From an uncultured Oscillibacter sp. (lineage in GTDB: Bacteria; Bacillota; Clostridia; Oscillospirales; Oscillospiraceae), in assembly GCA_910586735.1 (NCBI GenBank), contig CAJUJW010000018.1:1-41945 (forward strand): 41,945 nt of DNA, read 5' to 3'. Under the pieces are notes generated by a model, which had not been told where the DNA came from, did no database searches, and was given only the letters and a program-made list of their open reading frames with translations. Shown here piece by piece: positions 7,117-14,106 of this stretch. The position numbers and the translations under genes were made by a program. Positions within the stretch are counted from its first letter, which is position 1, and each line of letters opens with the position of its first letter.

Positions 7117-7145
7117 TTTACAATCCATTTTTTAAATGGTATGAT
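7117..7145 (+). promoter_or_regulatory. sigma-A promoter of pfk
   Basis: TTTACA (7117-7122), 17-base spacer, TATGAT (7140-7145), on the plus strand. It lies about 70 bases before the pfk start and back to back with the fba promoter. Confidence 0.7.
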
Positions 7146-7159
7146 AAAAAATACCATGG
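7125..7159. promoter_or_regulatory. overlapping inverted repeats around the pfk -10 element, candidate operator
   Basis: CCATTT (7125-7130) pairs with AAATGG (7134-7139), and ATGGTA (7136-7141) pairs with TACCAT (7152-7157). The second dyad brackets the TATGAT -10 box. This is a possible repressor site for the shared fba/pfk region; the regulator is unknown. Confidence 0.4.
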
Positions 7160-7215
7160 ACTTTGTTCCCTGGTCTGAAAAAGGAAGAAAAAATTTTTTG
7201 AGGAGGCTGTTTCTC

Positions 7216-8454
7216 ATGAGTGAATTGAAAGGCGCCTGCATCTTCGGCCAGTCCGGCGGCCCCACTTCCGTTATCAATGCCAGCGCTTACGGAGTCATCA
7301 GCACGGCTCTGAAAAATCCCAACATCACCCGCGTCCTGGGCGCGGAACACGGCATCAAGGGCGTATTGAACGACCGGCTCTTTGACATGGGCCAGGAGGA
7401 CCCCGCCGAGCTGGAGCTGCTGAAGTACACCCCCTCCTCCGCTCTGGGCTCCTGCCGCTATAAGATGAAGGACCCGGATGTGGACGACACCGACTACAAG
7501 CGCATTCTGGAGATCTTCAAGAAATACGATGTCCGCTATTTCTTCTATAACGGCGGAAACGACTCCATGGACACCTGCAACAAAATCAGCAAATACATGC
7601 AGAAGGTGGGCTATGAGTGCCGGGTCATGGGCGTTCCCAAGACCATCGACAACGACCTCTTCGGAACCGACCACTGCCCTGGTTTCGCCTCCGCCGCCAA
7701 GTATATCGCTACCAGCTGCATGGAGGTCTATCAGGACGCCCGGGTCTATGACACCGGCATGGTCTGCGTCATTGAGATCATGGGCCGTCACGCTGGCTGG
7801 CTGGCTGGCGCCGCCGCTCTGGCTTCCGCCTACGGCGCGGGCCCCGACCTGGTCTATCTCCCCGAGGTGGACTTCGACATGGACAAGTTCCTGACCGACG
7901 TGGAGCGTATTTATAAGGAGAAAGGCAACTGCATGGTGGCTGTCTCCGAGGGCATCCACTACGCCGACGGCGCTTTCGTCTCCGAGGCGAAGACCTCCGC
8001 CACCGACGGCTTCGGCCACGCTCAGCTGGGCGGCCTGGCCGCCATGCTGGCCGACGCCGTGAAGCAGAAGACCGGCGCCAAGGTCCGGGGCATTGAGCTG
8101 AGCCTGCTCCAGCGCTGCGGCGCGCACCTGGCCTCCGAGACCGACATTGAGGAGTCCTTCATGTCCGGCAAGGCCGCCGTGGAAAACGCCGTGGCGGGCA
8201 TCACCGACAAAATGGTGGGCTTCGAGCGCACCTATGAAAACGGACAGTACGTCTGCAAGACCAAGCTGCTGGGCCTCACCGACGTGGCCAACACCGAAAA
8301 GAAAGTGCCCCTGGAGTGGATCACCCCCTCTCACGACGGCGTGACCAAGGACTTCATTGACTACGCCCTGCCCCTGATCCAGGGTGAGCCCAAGCTGCCC
8401 AAGCAGGACTCCCTGCCCCGGTTCGCCAAGCTGAAAAAGGTTCTGGCGAAGTAA
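7216..8454 (+). CDS. pfp: 6-phosphofructokinase, probably PPi-dependent
   Basis: A 412-residue phosphofructokinase of the long clostridial type. FGQSGGPTSVIN forms the first phosphate loop. NGGND (112-116) replaces the GGDG of ATP enzymes, placing Asp at the position that blocks ATP. PKTIDND (141-147) carries Lys where ATP enzymes have Gly. Both changes mark pyrophosphate-dependent enzymes in this family. IMGRHAGW is the fructose-6-phosphate site. The ATG at 7216 has GAGGAGG nine bases upstream; the frame extends 36 codons upstream through the promoter and is ignored. Divergent from fba. If PPi-dependent, glycolysis here saves an ATP and the reaction is reversible. The donor is inferred from motifs. 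Confidence 0.9.
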   Translation: MSELKGACIFGQSGGPTSVINASAYGVISTALKNPNITRVLGAEHGIKGVLNDRLFDMGQEDPAELELLKYTPSSALGSCRYKMKDPDVDDTDYKRILEIFKKYDVRYFFYNGGNDSMDTCNKISKYMQKVGYECRVMGVPKTIDNDLFGTDHCPGFASAAKYIATSCMEVYQDARVYDTGMVCVIEIMGRHAGWLAGAAALASAYGAGPDLVYLPEVDFDMDKFLTDVERIYKEKGNCMVAVSEGIHYADGAFVSEAKTSATDGFGHAQLGGLAAMLADAVKQKTGAKVRGIELSLLQRCGAHLASETDIEESFMSGKAAVENAVAGITDKMVGFERTYENGQYVCKTKLLGLTDVANTEKKVPLEWITPSHDGVTKDFIDYALPLIQGEPKLPKQDSLPRFAKLKKVLAK

Positions 8455-8471
8455 ACCAAACATTTTCGAGC

Positions 8472-8495
8472 GCCGGGCCGGACAAGCGGTCCGGC
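8472..8495 (+). terminator. hairpin after pfk
   Basis: GCCGGGCCG and CGGTCCGGC form a GC stem about 18 bases after the pfk stop, followed by GTTCCCCTTTCC, a weak U-tract. It may terminate partially before the small downstream gene. Confidence 0.4.
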
Positions 8496-8525
8496 GTTCC
8501 CCTTTCCGAAATCAGGAGGTTATCT

Positions 8526-8778
8526 ATGGCGGGATTTGTGGATAGAAGCGGAATGTTTGCGGACTTCAATTTCAAGCTGGTGGTGATCGACCGCATCCTG
8601 GAAAAGCACCCCAGCTTCGAAGCGGAACTCGCCGCCATAAAACAACGGTACATCGACCCGGTGGACCACTGCGCGTTTTTAAAGGAGCCGCTGCCAGAGG
8701 TGGTGGACTACTTCCAGAAACTGCGACCCGGAGATTTTGAAGCCCCTGGGAAAAAAGGGCGTCAAGCTGGACATTTAG
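8526..8778 (+). pseudogene. small hypothetical protein with a +1 frameshift near its end
   Basis: The frame starts at an ATG with AGGAGG seven bases upstream and reads MAGFVDRSGMFADFNFKL ... EPLPEVVDYFQKL. At about base 8724 the coding signal jumps to the +1 frame, which reads DPEILKPLGKKGVKLDI and stops (TAG 8776-8778), just before a terminator. The +1 frame has the high third-position GC of its neighbours, while the original frame there does not and would run on for over 130 residues antisense to the next gene. One extra base (or two missing) explains this: pseudogene, sequencing error or, less likely, programmed shift. The FNFKLVVIDRIL start resembles DUF6892-like proteins, weakly. Confidence 0.6.
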
Positions 8779-8781
8779 GGC

Positions 8782-8810
8782 AAGAGCCCCGCTTGCACAG
8801 CGGGGCTCTT
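8782..8810. terminator. bidirectional terminator
   Basis: AAGAGCCCCGC (8782-8792), loop TTGCACA, GCGGGGCTCTT (8800-8810): an 11-bp perfect stem between convergent genes, 3 bases after the TAG on the plus strand and 6 bases beyond the stop on the minus strand. Confidence 0.8.
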
Positions 8811-8816
8811 GTTCGT

Positions 8817-9875
8817 TCACTTTTCAATGCCCGACCAAGCCAGCTTCCACTGCCCGTCCCGGCGAACCAGCTCCATGGTCAGATAATTGTAGCTCTCCCC
8901 CTCCTCCAGGTTCAGCCGGTGCTTGACGGAAACCGTGGCGGAGGCCGGGTCCTGGTCGTTGTCCGGGACATAGTCCACGGAGGCCACGGTGAGATACTCC
9001 GAGACATCCTCGCCATAGGCGTCCGCCTCCGCGCCCTCCGCCAGCAGGTCGGAGACGCCGGAGAGGTTGTTGGACAGCAGGGCTGGGAACAGGCGGTCCG
9101 CCGTCTCATAGAGAGAGCGCATCCACTCCGGCACGGTCTTCTCCAGGGAGACCACCCGGAAGCTGGAAGCCATGTCCCGGAAGCGCATCCCTAGCCCTTC
9201 CTCCGCCTCCAAAAAGTACCGGGAGACAATGACAAAGACCCCTCCCTGTCCGTCGGTCACGAACGAAAATTCCGCCTGTTCGGAATCCCAGTCCGTTCCA
9301 TTGCTGGCCCGGAGATAGAGGCCGGGGGCGCTGTCCCCCAGGATGACCTCGGCGTAGCGGTCTGTCAGCGCCTTCTCCGCCTCCGCCCTGGCTTCCACAA
9401 CGGAAGTCCTGGGGATGTGGAAGATATCCAGGCCGCACTCCGGGAAACTGTCCGGCAAGGGGTTCTTGCTCCTGATGCTGTAAAGTCCATCTTCTTCACG
9501 GATGGTGAACTGTTCCTCATTGACATAAATGAGAAAATCCACCGTTTTCTCCTGGGAGGACACGGTATAGCTCACCATCCGCAGGGTTCCAAGCTCGCTT
9601 CCCGGCGGCTGCAAGAGCGGGGGCCTGGCGCCACCCGGGTCTTGCTTCTCCTCCGGCGGGTCCGGTTTGACAGTGGCCGGGGGCTGCTGTTCGTCCGGCG
9701 GCGATATCGCCGGTTCTGTCCGCCACAGGAGGACAGAACTCACCGCCACCACCAGTGTCAGACAGGCGGCAAGGCAGTATCCCGGCCAGCGGGCCCGCCG
9801 TTTTCCCTCGCTGCGGGCCACCAGCGCCGGGTCCGCCCCGCCGATGGCGAGAAACAGCCGTTCCTGATTTTTCAT
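8817..9875 (-). CDS. membrane protein coupled to ECF sigma factor, probable anti-sigma
   Basis: A 352-residue protein with a short cytoplasmic N-terminus (about 30 residues, basic), one membrane segment (about 31-51, WPGYCLAACLTLVVAVSSVLL), a Pro/Glu linker (54-95), and an extracytoplasmic domain of about 250 residues with no family I recognise. Position and topology are those of an ECF anti-sigma factor: the start overlaps the sigma gene stop by four bases (ATGA). The N-terminal part is short and lacks the Zn-binding HxxxCxxC motif of ZAS anti-sigmas. The C-terminal part may be a sensor; its last 40 residues (YLTMELVRRDGQWKLAW) look like an NTF2/DUF4878-type strand pair. The role is inferred from context only. 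Confidence 0.7.
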   Translation of the reverse strand: MKNQERLFLAIGGADPALVARSEGKRRARWPGYCLAACLTLVVAVSSVLLWRTEPAISPPDEQQPPATVKPDPPEEKQDPGGARPPLLQPPGSELGTLRMVSYTVSSQEKTVDFLIYVNEEQFTIREEDGLYSIRSKNPLPDSFPECGLDIFHIPRTSVVEARAEAEKALTDRYAEVILGDSAPGLYLRASNGTDWDSEQAEFSFVTDGQGGVFVIVSRYFLEAEEGLGMRFRDMASSFRVVSLEKTVPEWMRSLYETADRLFPALLSNNLSGVSDLLAEGAEADAYGEDVSEYLTVASVDYVPDNDQDPASATVSVKHRLNLEEGESYNYLTMELVRRDGQWKLAWSGIEK

Positions 9876-10426
9876 AGCAGTCCCTCCTTTTCCAAATAGC
9901 GCCGCAGCTTCTCCCGGCTGCGGAACAGGCTGCTTCGGACGGTGCCCTCCCGCATTCCATAGCGCCGGGCGATGTCCGCCGCGGGTTCCGTGAACCAGTA
10001 CCGGCGCAGAAAGACATTGCGCTCCCGCTCCGGCAGGGCCCGGAGGAAGCGATTCACCGCCTCCTCCAGCTCCGCCGCCTCCACGGCCTGGAGGGTGTCG
10101 CCGGGAGAAACGCACTCCGCCAGCTCGTCCAGGACCAGGGGCAGCTCTCCCCCGCCCCGTTTCTCCGCCCGGCCCTCCCGCCAGCGGTTAAAGGCCAGGT
10201 TCCGGGTAATCTTCCCCAAAAACGGGGCCAGGAACTGGGGCCGGTCCTCCGGCATGGCGTTCCAGGCTTTGAGCCAGGTGTCGTTGACGCACTCCTCCGT
10301 GTCCCGGCAGTCCGGCAGGATGTTCCGGGCCACGGTCCGGCAGTAGCGCCCGTATTTCTCGTCGGTCCGCCGGATAGCCTCCGGGTTCCGGGACCAGTAC
10401 AGGTCTATAATGGCGCGGTCTTCCAT
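9872..10426 (-). CDS. ECF-type RNA polymerase sigma factor
   Basis: A sigma-70 family ECF factor of 184 residues. Region 2 covers about residues 20-90 (DTEECVNDTWLKAWNAMP, then ITRNLAFNRWRE), a variable acidic linker follows, and region 4 spans about 125-180 (ALPERERNVFLRRYW, then DIARRYGMREGTVRSSLFRSREKLR, a helix-turn-helix). No anti-sigma is fused. The ATG has GGGGAGA close upstream. It is coupled to the membrane protein that follows. A GGAAAC-N17-GTC element about 50 bases upstream suggests that it drives its own transcription. Regulon unknown. Confidence 0.9.
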   Translation of the reverse strand: MEDRAIIDLYWSRNPEAIRRTDEKYGRYCRTVARNILPDCRDTEECVNDTWLKAWNAMPEDRPQFLAPFLGKITRNLAFNRWREGRAEKRGGGELPLVLDELAECVSPGDTLQAVEAAELEEAVNRFLRALPERERNVFLRRYWFTEPAADIARRYGMREGTVRSSLFRSREKLRRYLEKEGLL

Positions 10427-10473
10427 CTTCTCTCCCCTTTCGCGTCTGGTGTAAAAGGCCCTTCACCTATAAA

Positions 10474-10499
10474 GACAGGAAAAACCGGCCCGCGTTTCC
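10474..10499 (-). promoter_or_regulatory. candidate ECF-type autoregulatory promoter
   Basis: On the minus strand GGAAAC (10499-10494), 17 bases, GTC (10476-10474), 48 bases before the sigma gene start. This is the usual -35/-10 form for ECF sigma factors. Confidence 0.55.
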
Positions 10500-10516
10500 T
10501 GGAAAATATTTTTTCA

Positions 10517-10545
10517 TAAAAAACCGCCCGCCTCCCGGCGGACGG
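10517..10545 (-). terminator. intrinsic terminator of coaX
   Basis: On the minus strand CCGTCCGCC, loop GGGA, GGCGGGCGG (10545-10524, one G-U pair), followed by T6. It lies 34 bases after the coaX stop and just upstream of the ECF promoter. Confidence 0.8.
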
Positions 10546-10578
10546 CTTGAAAACGGCGGTCGAGCGTCTTCCGCCCTG

Positions 10579-11349
10579 TCAGCGGTTCTTTTGATAGATG
10601 GTCCAGAGCCCGTCCATCAGGAGAAACTTGTCGTAGATAATGGGATTGCGGCAGTAGCGCACGATTACGGGGGCGTTCCCTCCGGTAGCCACCACGCTGA
10701 CCTTCCGGCCGGAGAACTCCTCCTGGATACGGTCGATGATGCCGTCCAGCATCCCGGCTGTGCCATAGACGATGCCGGAACGCATGCAGTCCTCCGTGTT
10801 TTTCCCGATCAGGGCCTTGGGGTGCTGGAGAGAGATGTCCGGCAGCTGGGCCGCCCGGCGGCTCAGGGCCTCCAGGGAGACGTTGACCCCCGGCAGGAGG
10901 AGGCCGCCCTCGTAGGTCCGGCCCTCGGAGATGACGCCGATGGTGGTGGCCGTGCCCATGTCTATGGTGATGATGGGGGGCGTGAATTTCTCCAGGGCCG
11001 CCACGGCGTCGGCCACGATGTCCGCCCCCACCTGGGTCTGCACCGTCAGGCGGATGTTCAGTCCGGTTTTGACCCCCGGGCCGACGACCATGGGGGGCTT
11101 GCCCAAAAGGCGGGTCAGCGCCTTTTCCATCATGAAGTTCAGCGGAGGGACCACGCTGCAAAGGATAGCGCCGGTGACATCCTTGTAGCTGAAGTGGTAG
11201 AGGGTGAAGAGATTCATCAGGTCGATGCTGATCTGGTCGGCGGTCTTCCGGCTGTCCGTGTCCAGAGAGGCCAGGAAACGAAGGTTTTTCTCCTTGTCAA
11301 ACAGCCCAACGGAGGTGTTGGAGTTGCCCACGTCGATGGCAAGCAGCAT
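10579..11349 (-). CDS. coaX: type III pantothenate kinase
   Basis: The first enzyme of coenzyme A synthesis, phosphorylating pantothenate. 256 residues, of the ASKHA fold. Motifs: DVGNSNT (6-12), phosphate-binding; VVGPGVKTGL; the GADIVAD substrate region; ITIDMGTATT, second phosphate loop; and VVATGGNA near the end. The ATG has AAGGAG at a good distance. It is monocistronic, between its own promoter and terminator, divergent from ogt. The usual coaBC neighbour in the rpoZ-priA interval is absent from this window. Confidence 0.95.
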   Translation of the reverse strand: MLLAIDVGNSNTSVGLFDKEKNLRFLASLDTDSRKTADQISIDLMNLFTLYHFSYKDVTGAILCSVVPPLNFMMEKALTRLLGKPPMVVGPGVKTGLNIRLTVQTQVGADIVADAVAALEKFTPPIITIDMGTATTIGVISEGRTYEGGLLLPGVNVSLEALSRRAAQLPDISLQHPKALIGKNTEDCMRSGIVYGTAGMLDGIIDRIQEEFSGRKVSVVATGGNAPVIVRYCRNPIIYDKFLLMDGLWTIYQKNR

Positions 11350-11388
11350 GGAGGTCGCTCCTTTCTCTTTTGTTTGATTCTTATTTAC

Positions 11389-11417
11389 ATAGTATCACGA
11401 GTCAGGCCCTCTTGCAA
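11389..11417 (-). promoter_or_regulatory. sigma-A promoter of coaX
   Basis: On the minus strand TTGCAA (11417-11412), 17 bases, TACTAT (11394-11389), 39 bases before the start. Confidence 0.7.
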
Positions 11418-11452
11418 GAGCGGGCGAAGGTGACATTCCCCAAAAGAAGGAC

Positions 11453-11481
11453 TTGTCATCATACATTCGTTCTGGTATAAT
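11453..11481 (+). promoter_or_regulatory. sigma-A promoter of ogt
   Basis: TTGTCA (11453-11458), 17-base spacer, perfect TATAAT (11476-11481), 32 bases before the ogt start and divergent from the coaX promoter. Confidence 0.8.
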
Positions 11482-11513
11482 GAACGCATCAAACAGAAAG
11501 GACGGCGCGGTCT

Positions 11514-12044
11514 ATGACGTTTTTAACCAAGCTGCCCTCTCCCCTGGGCCCTCTGACGCTGGCCTCCGACGGGGAAGCCCTGACGGGCCTTTGGCTGGAG
11601 GGGCAGAAATACTACGCCGCCGGGCTGAGCCCGGACGCCCGGGAACGGCCGGACCTGCCGGTGTTCCGGCGGGCGTCGGCCTGGCTGGACGCCTATTTCA
11701 CCAAGCGGGACCTTCCTCCCCCGCCGCCTCTGGCCCCCAGGGGAAGCGCGTTCCGGCGGAGGGTGTGGAGGCTTCTGCTGGAAATGCCCTATGGCGAAAC
11801 CGGCACCTACGGCGCGCTGACAGAGCGGCTGAAAGCCGCCGGGGTTCCCGCCTCCCCTCAGGCTGTGGGCGGCGCGGTGGGACACAACCCCATTTCCATC
11901 CTGATCCCCTGCCACCGGGTGGTGGGGGCGGACGGCAGCCTGACAGGCTACGCCGGGGGCGTGGAGAAAAAACGCTTTCTGCTGGAGCTGGAGGGCGCGG
12001 ACCTGTCGAAGCTTTATATGCCCAAAAGGGGGACGGCGCTGTGA
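11514..12044 (+). CDS. ogt: methylated-DNA-protein-cysteine methyltransferase
   Basis: A suicide DNA-repair enzyme of 176 residues that takes the alkyl group from O6-alkylguanine. The N-terminal ribonuclease-like domain covers residues 1-75. The DNA-binding and catalytic domain has FRRRVWRLLLEMPYGETGTYG, then IPCHRVV with acceptor Cys133, and GYAGGVEKKRFLLELE. AAAGGA lies upstream at a slightly long distance; the ATG follows the promoter by a short leader. The stop overlaps the next start (TGATG), so the CPCC protein is translated with it. Confidence 0.95.
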   Translation: MTFLTKLPSPLGPLTLASDGEALTGLWLEGQKYYAAGLSPDARERPDLPVFRRASAWLDAYFTKRDLPPPPPLAPRGSAFRRRVWRLLLEMPYGETGTYGALTERLKAAGVPASPQAVGGAVGHNPISILIPCHRVVGADGSLTGYAGGVEKKRFLLELEGADLSKLYMPKRGTAL

Positions 12045-12373
12045 TGGAGAACTGGATATACCGCCCGGAACCGGCCGGCAGCCGGGAGGCGGCCCCGCCC
12101 GCGCCGGAGAGAACAGTCCCCAGGTACGGGAGATTTCCCTGCCCCTGCTGCGGCTATCTCACCTTTCCCGCCCCCAAAGAGGAGGCCGTCGCCTTTGTCT
12201 GTCCGGTGTGCTTTTGGGAAAACGACGTGTTTACCCCCGACGCGGATCAGCCCAGCGATGAGAACCGGGGCATTACGCTGAACCAGGGCCGGGAGGCGTT
12301 CCGGCGGCTTGGGGCCGTTCGGAAGGACCTGGTGCGATACGTGCGGAAGCCCCTGCCGGAGGAGATTCCATAA
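12044..12373 (+). CDS. CPCC-family cysteine-rich protein
   Basis: A 109-residue protein. Residues about 1-32 are a Pro/Ala-rich leader. Residues 33-75 carry FPCPCCGYLTF ... VCPVCFWENDV, the Cys_rich_CPCC pattern with five cysteines that likely bind zinc. The C-terminal segment (GITLNQGREAFRRLGAV) is typical of the family. The function is unknown. The start overlaps the ogt stop by one base. A strong terminator follows immediately. Confidence 0.85.
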   Translation: MENWIYRPEPAGSREAAPPAPERTVPRYGRFPCPCCGYLTFPAPKEEAVAFVCPVCFWENDVFTPDADQPSDENRGITLNQGREAFRRLGAVRKDLVRYVRKPLPEEIP

Positions 12374-12375
12374 GG

Positions 12376-12407
12376 AGAACGGGCATTGGCTTTCCAATGC
12401 CCGTTCT
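12376..12407. terminator. bidirectional terminator between CPCC gene and spoIVA
   Basis: AGAACGGGCATTGG (12376-12389), loop CTTT, CCAATGCCCGTTCT (12394-12407): a 14-bp perfect stem three bases after the plus-strand stop and three bases after the spoIVA stop on the other strand. T-tracts are short. Confidence 0.8.
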
Positions 12408-12409
12408 TA

Positions 12410-13885
12410 TTACAGGATGATGCAGATCAGTCCCCCGCTGCCCTCGTTGATGATGCGGGTTAAGGTCTCCTGGAGCTTTTTCCGGGCGTCCTCCGGCATC
12501 CGTTTCAGCTTCCCCTGGAGGTCGTCGCTGACCAGCTCGTGGAAGCTCCTGCCGAAGATATTGGACTGCCAGATTTTGCTGGTGTCCCCCTCGAACTCCT
12601 GGAGCAGATAGTTCACCATGTCCTCCGACTGCTTTTCGTTCCCCACGATGGGAGACACCGCCGTCTCGATGTCCGCCCGGATCATGTGGATGCTGGGGGC
12701 GCTGGCTTTCAGCCGCACGCCGTAGCGGCCTCCCTGCTTCATGATTTCCGGCTCCTCCAGGGTCAGCTCGTCGATGCTGGGCACCACAATGCCATAGCCC
12801 GTTTCCTTCACGTCCCGCAGGGCCCCGGCCACCTTGTCATACTCCGCCTTGACCCCCGCCAGGCGGGTCAGCAGGCTCATCAGGTCTCCGTCGTCCGCCA
12901 CCTCGAAGCCGGACTGTTCCGACAACGTGTGATAGAACAGCTCCCGGGGCAGGCTCAGGTTCGCCGCCGCCACGCCGGTGCCCAGGTCGATGGAGGTGAT
13001 TTTGGCCTCGCTGATGTTTTCGCAGTTCCCCAGGGCGGCGATGACGCCGTCCACCTCCCGGATGTGCTGGAGCTGTGCGGTGCCCTGGCGCACGGCGTCG
13101 TAGAGGCTGGCCTTGATGGGGTGGTCCGTGGGCAGGGCGTCCACCCAGGGGGGCAGGAACAGGTCCAGCTCCTGCATGGGGAACTCGTAGAGGACGGCCT
13201 TGAGGATGTCCGCCACGTCCTCCTCCCCCAGGTCCAGGCAGTTCACCGGGACGCAGTTCACCTCATAGCGGGAGGCGATGTCCCTGGCGATGGCCTCCGC
13301 CCGGTCGCTCTTGGGGTCCACGGAGTTCAGCAGGACGATGAAGGGCTTCCCCAGCTCCTGGAGCTCCCGGACCACCCGTTCCTCCGCCTCCAGGTAGTCC
13401 TCCCGTGGGATGTCGGAGACGGTCCCGTCGGTGGTGATGACAATGCCGATGGTGGAGTGTTCCGAGATGACCTTCCGGGTGCCGATCTCCGCCGCCTCGG
13501 TCATGGGAATCTCGTGGTCGTACCAGGGGGTGGTCACCATCCGGGGCGCGTCGTCCTCGAACTGGCCGATGGCCCCCCGGACCATGTAGCCCACGCAGTC
13601 GATGAGCCGCACGGAGAAGGACGCCCCGTCCGGCAGCTGGACCTGGGCAGCCTCCTCCGGGACAAACTTGGGCTCCGCCGTCATGATGGTCCGGCCCGAG
13701 CCGCTCTGGGGCAGCTCATCCCTGGCCCGCTCCTTGCGGTACACATTTTCAATATTGGGAATCACCTGGGTTTCCATGAAGCGCTTGATGAAGGTGGACT
13801 TGCCGGTCCGCACCGGGCCCACCACGCCGATGTAGATATCCCCCGCCGTGCGGGTGGCGATATTCTGGTAGATGGTTGTATTCAT
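12410..13885 (-). CDS. spoIVA: stage IV sporulation protein A, coat morphogenetic ATPase
   Basis: A 491-residue protein that polymerises around the forespore to form the coat basement layer. Walker A is GPVRTGKST (23-31). The G3-like LIDCVGYMV and the LNSVDP motif support the TRAFAC-type ATPase core, and the C-terminus GGLICIIL is the conserved tail that contacts SpoVM in Bacillus. The ATG at 13885 is chosen because MNTTIYQNIA is the family start and AAGGACGGG precedes it; 32 upstream codons are discarded. A sigma-E-like promoter lies just upstream. spoVM is 4.4 kb away in this window. Confidence 0.95.
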   Translation of the reverse strand: MNTTIYQNIATRTAGDIYIGVVGPVRTGKSTFIKRFMETQVIPNIENVYRKERARDELPQSGSGRTIMTAEPKFVPEEAAQVQLPDGASFSVRLIDCVGYMVRGAIGQFEDDAPRMVTTPWYDHEIPMTEAAEIGTRKVISEHSTIGIVITTDGTVSDIPREDYLEAEERVVRELQELGKPFIVLLNSVDPKSDRAEAIARDIASRYEVNCVPVNCLDLGEEDVADILKAVLYEFPMQELDLFLPPWVDALPTDHPIKASLYDAVRQGTAQLQHIREVDGVIAALGNCENISEAKITSIDLGTGVAAANLSLPRELFYHTLSEQSGFEVADDGDLMSLLTRLAGVKAEYDKVAGALRDVKETGYGIVVPSIDELTLEEPEIMKQGGRYGVRLKASAPSIHMIRADIETAVSPIVGNEKQSEDMVNYLLQEFEGDTSKIWQSNIFGRSFHELVSDDLQGKLKRMPEDARKKLQETLTRIINEGSGGLICIIL

Positions 13886-13923
13886 AGTATCCCGTCCTTT
13901 TTCCGCTCCATATTCATGTTCCC

Positions 13924-13953
13924 AATCTATGCCCGTCCCGGCGAAAGTATGAC
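13924..13953 (-). promoter_or_regulatory. sigma-E-like promoter of spoIVA
   Basis: On the minus strand GTCATACT (13953-13946), 14 bases, CATAGATT (13931-13924), 38 bases before the start. This fits the mother-cell sigma-E consensus (KMATAWW, N14-15, CATACAHT) apart from G for C in the -10. Confidence 0.65.
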
Positions 13954-14026
13954 GGCCCGTCTGGTTTTGGAGAAAGCGCACAAAGAATCTCCCGGTTCTC
14001 AGGAGCTGATTTGGCCGGTTTTTGTA

Positions 14027-14055
14027 TTTACACCGGTTCTTTACTATGGTAAACT
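14027..14055 (+). promoter_or_regulatory. putative promoter of the amino-acid ABC operon
   Basis: TTTACA (14027-14032), 17 bases ending in TGG (extended -10), TAAACT (14050-14055). Confidence 0.5.
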
Positions 14056-14070
14056 GCTAATGTATTAAAC

Positions 14071-14088
14071 GGGCGGGTCTGCCCGCCC
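14071..14088 (+). other. GC hairpin in the ABC operon leader
   Basis: GGGCGGG (14071-14077) pairs with CCCGCCC (14082-14088), ending 5 bases before the GGAGG of the first gene. It may stabilise the mRNA or modulate initiation. Confidence 0.4.
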
Positions 14089-14106
14089 CATTTGGAGGAT
14101 GAAGAC

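Noticed and set aside
14027..14106. Possible riboswitch before the amino-acid ABC operon
   Set aside because: Only one short GC hairpin is present and the leader is about 45 bases, too short for known amino-acid or SAM riboswitches.
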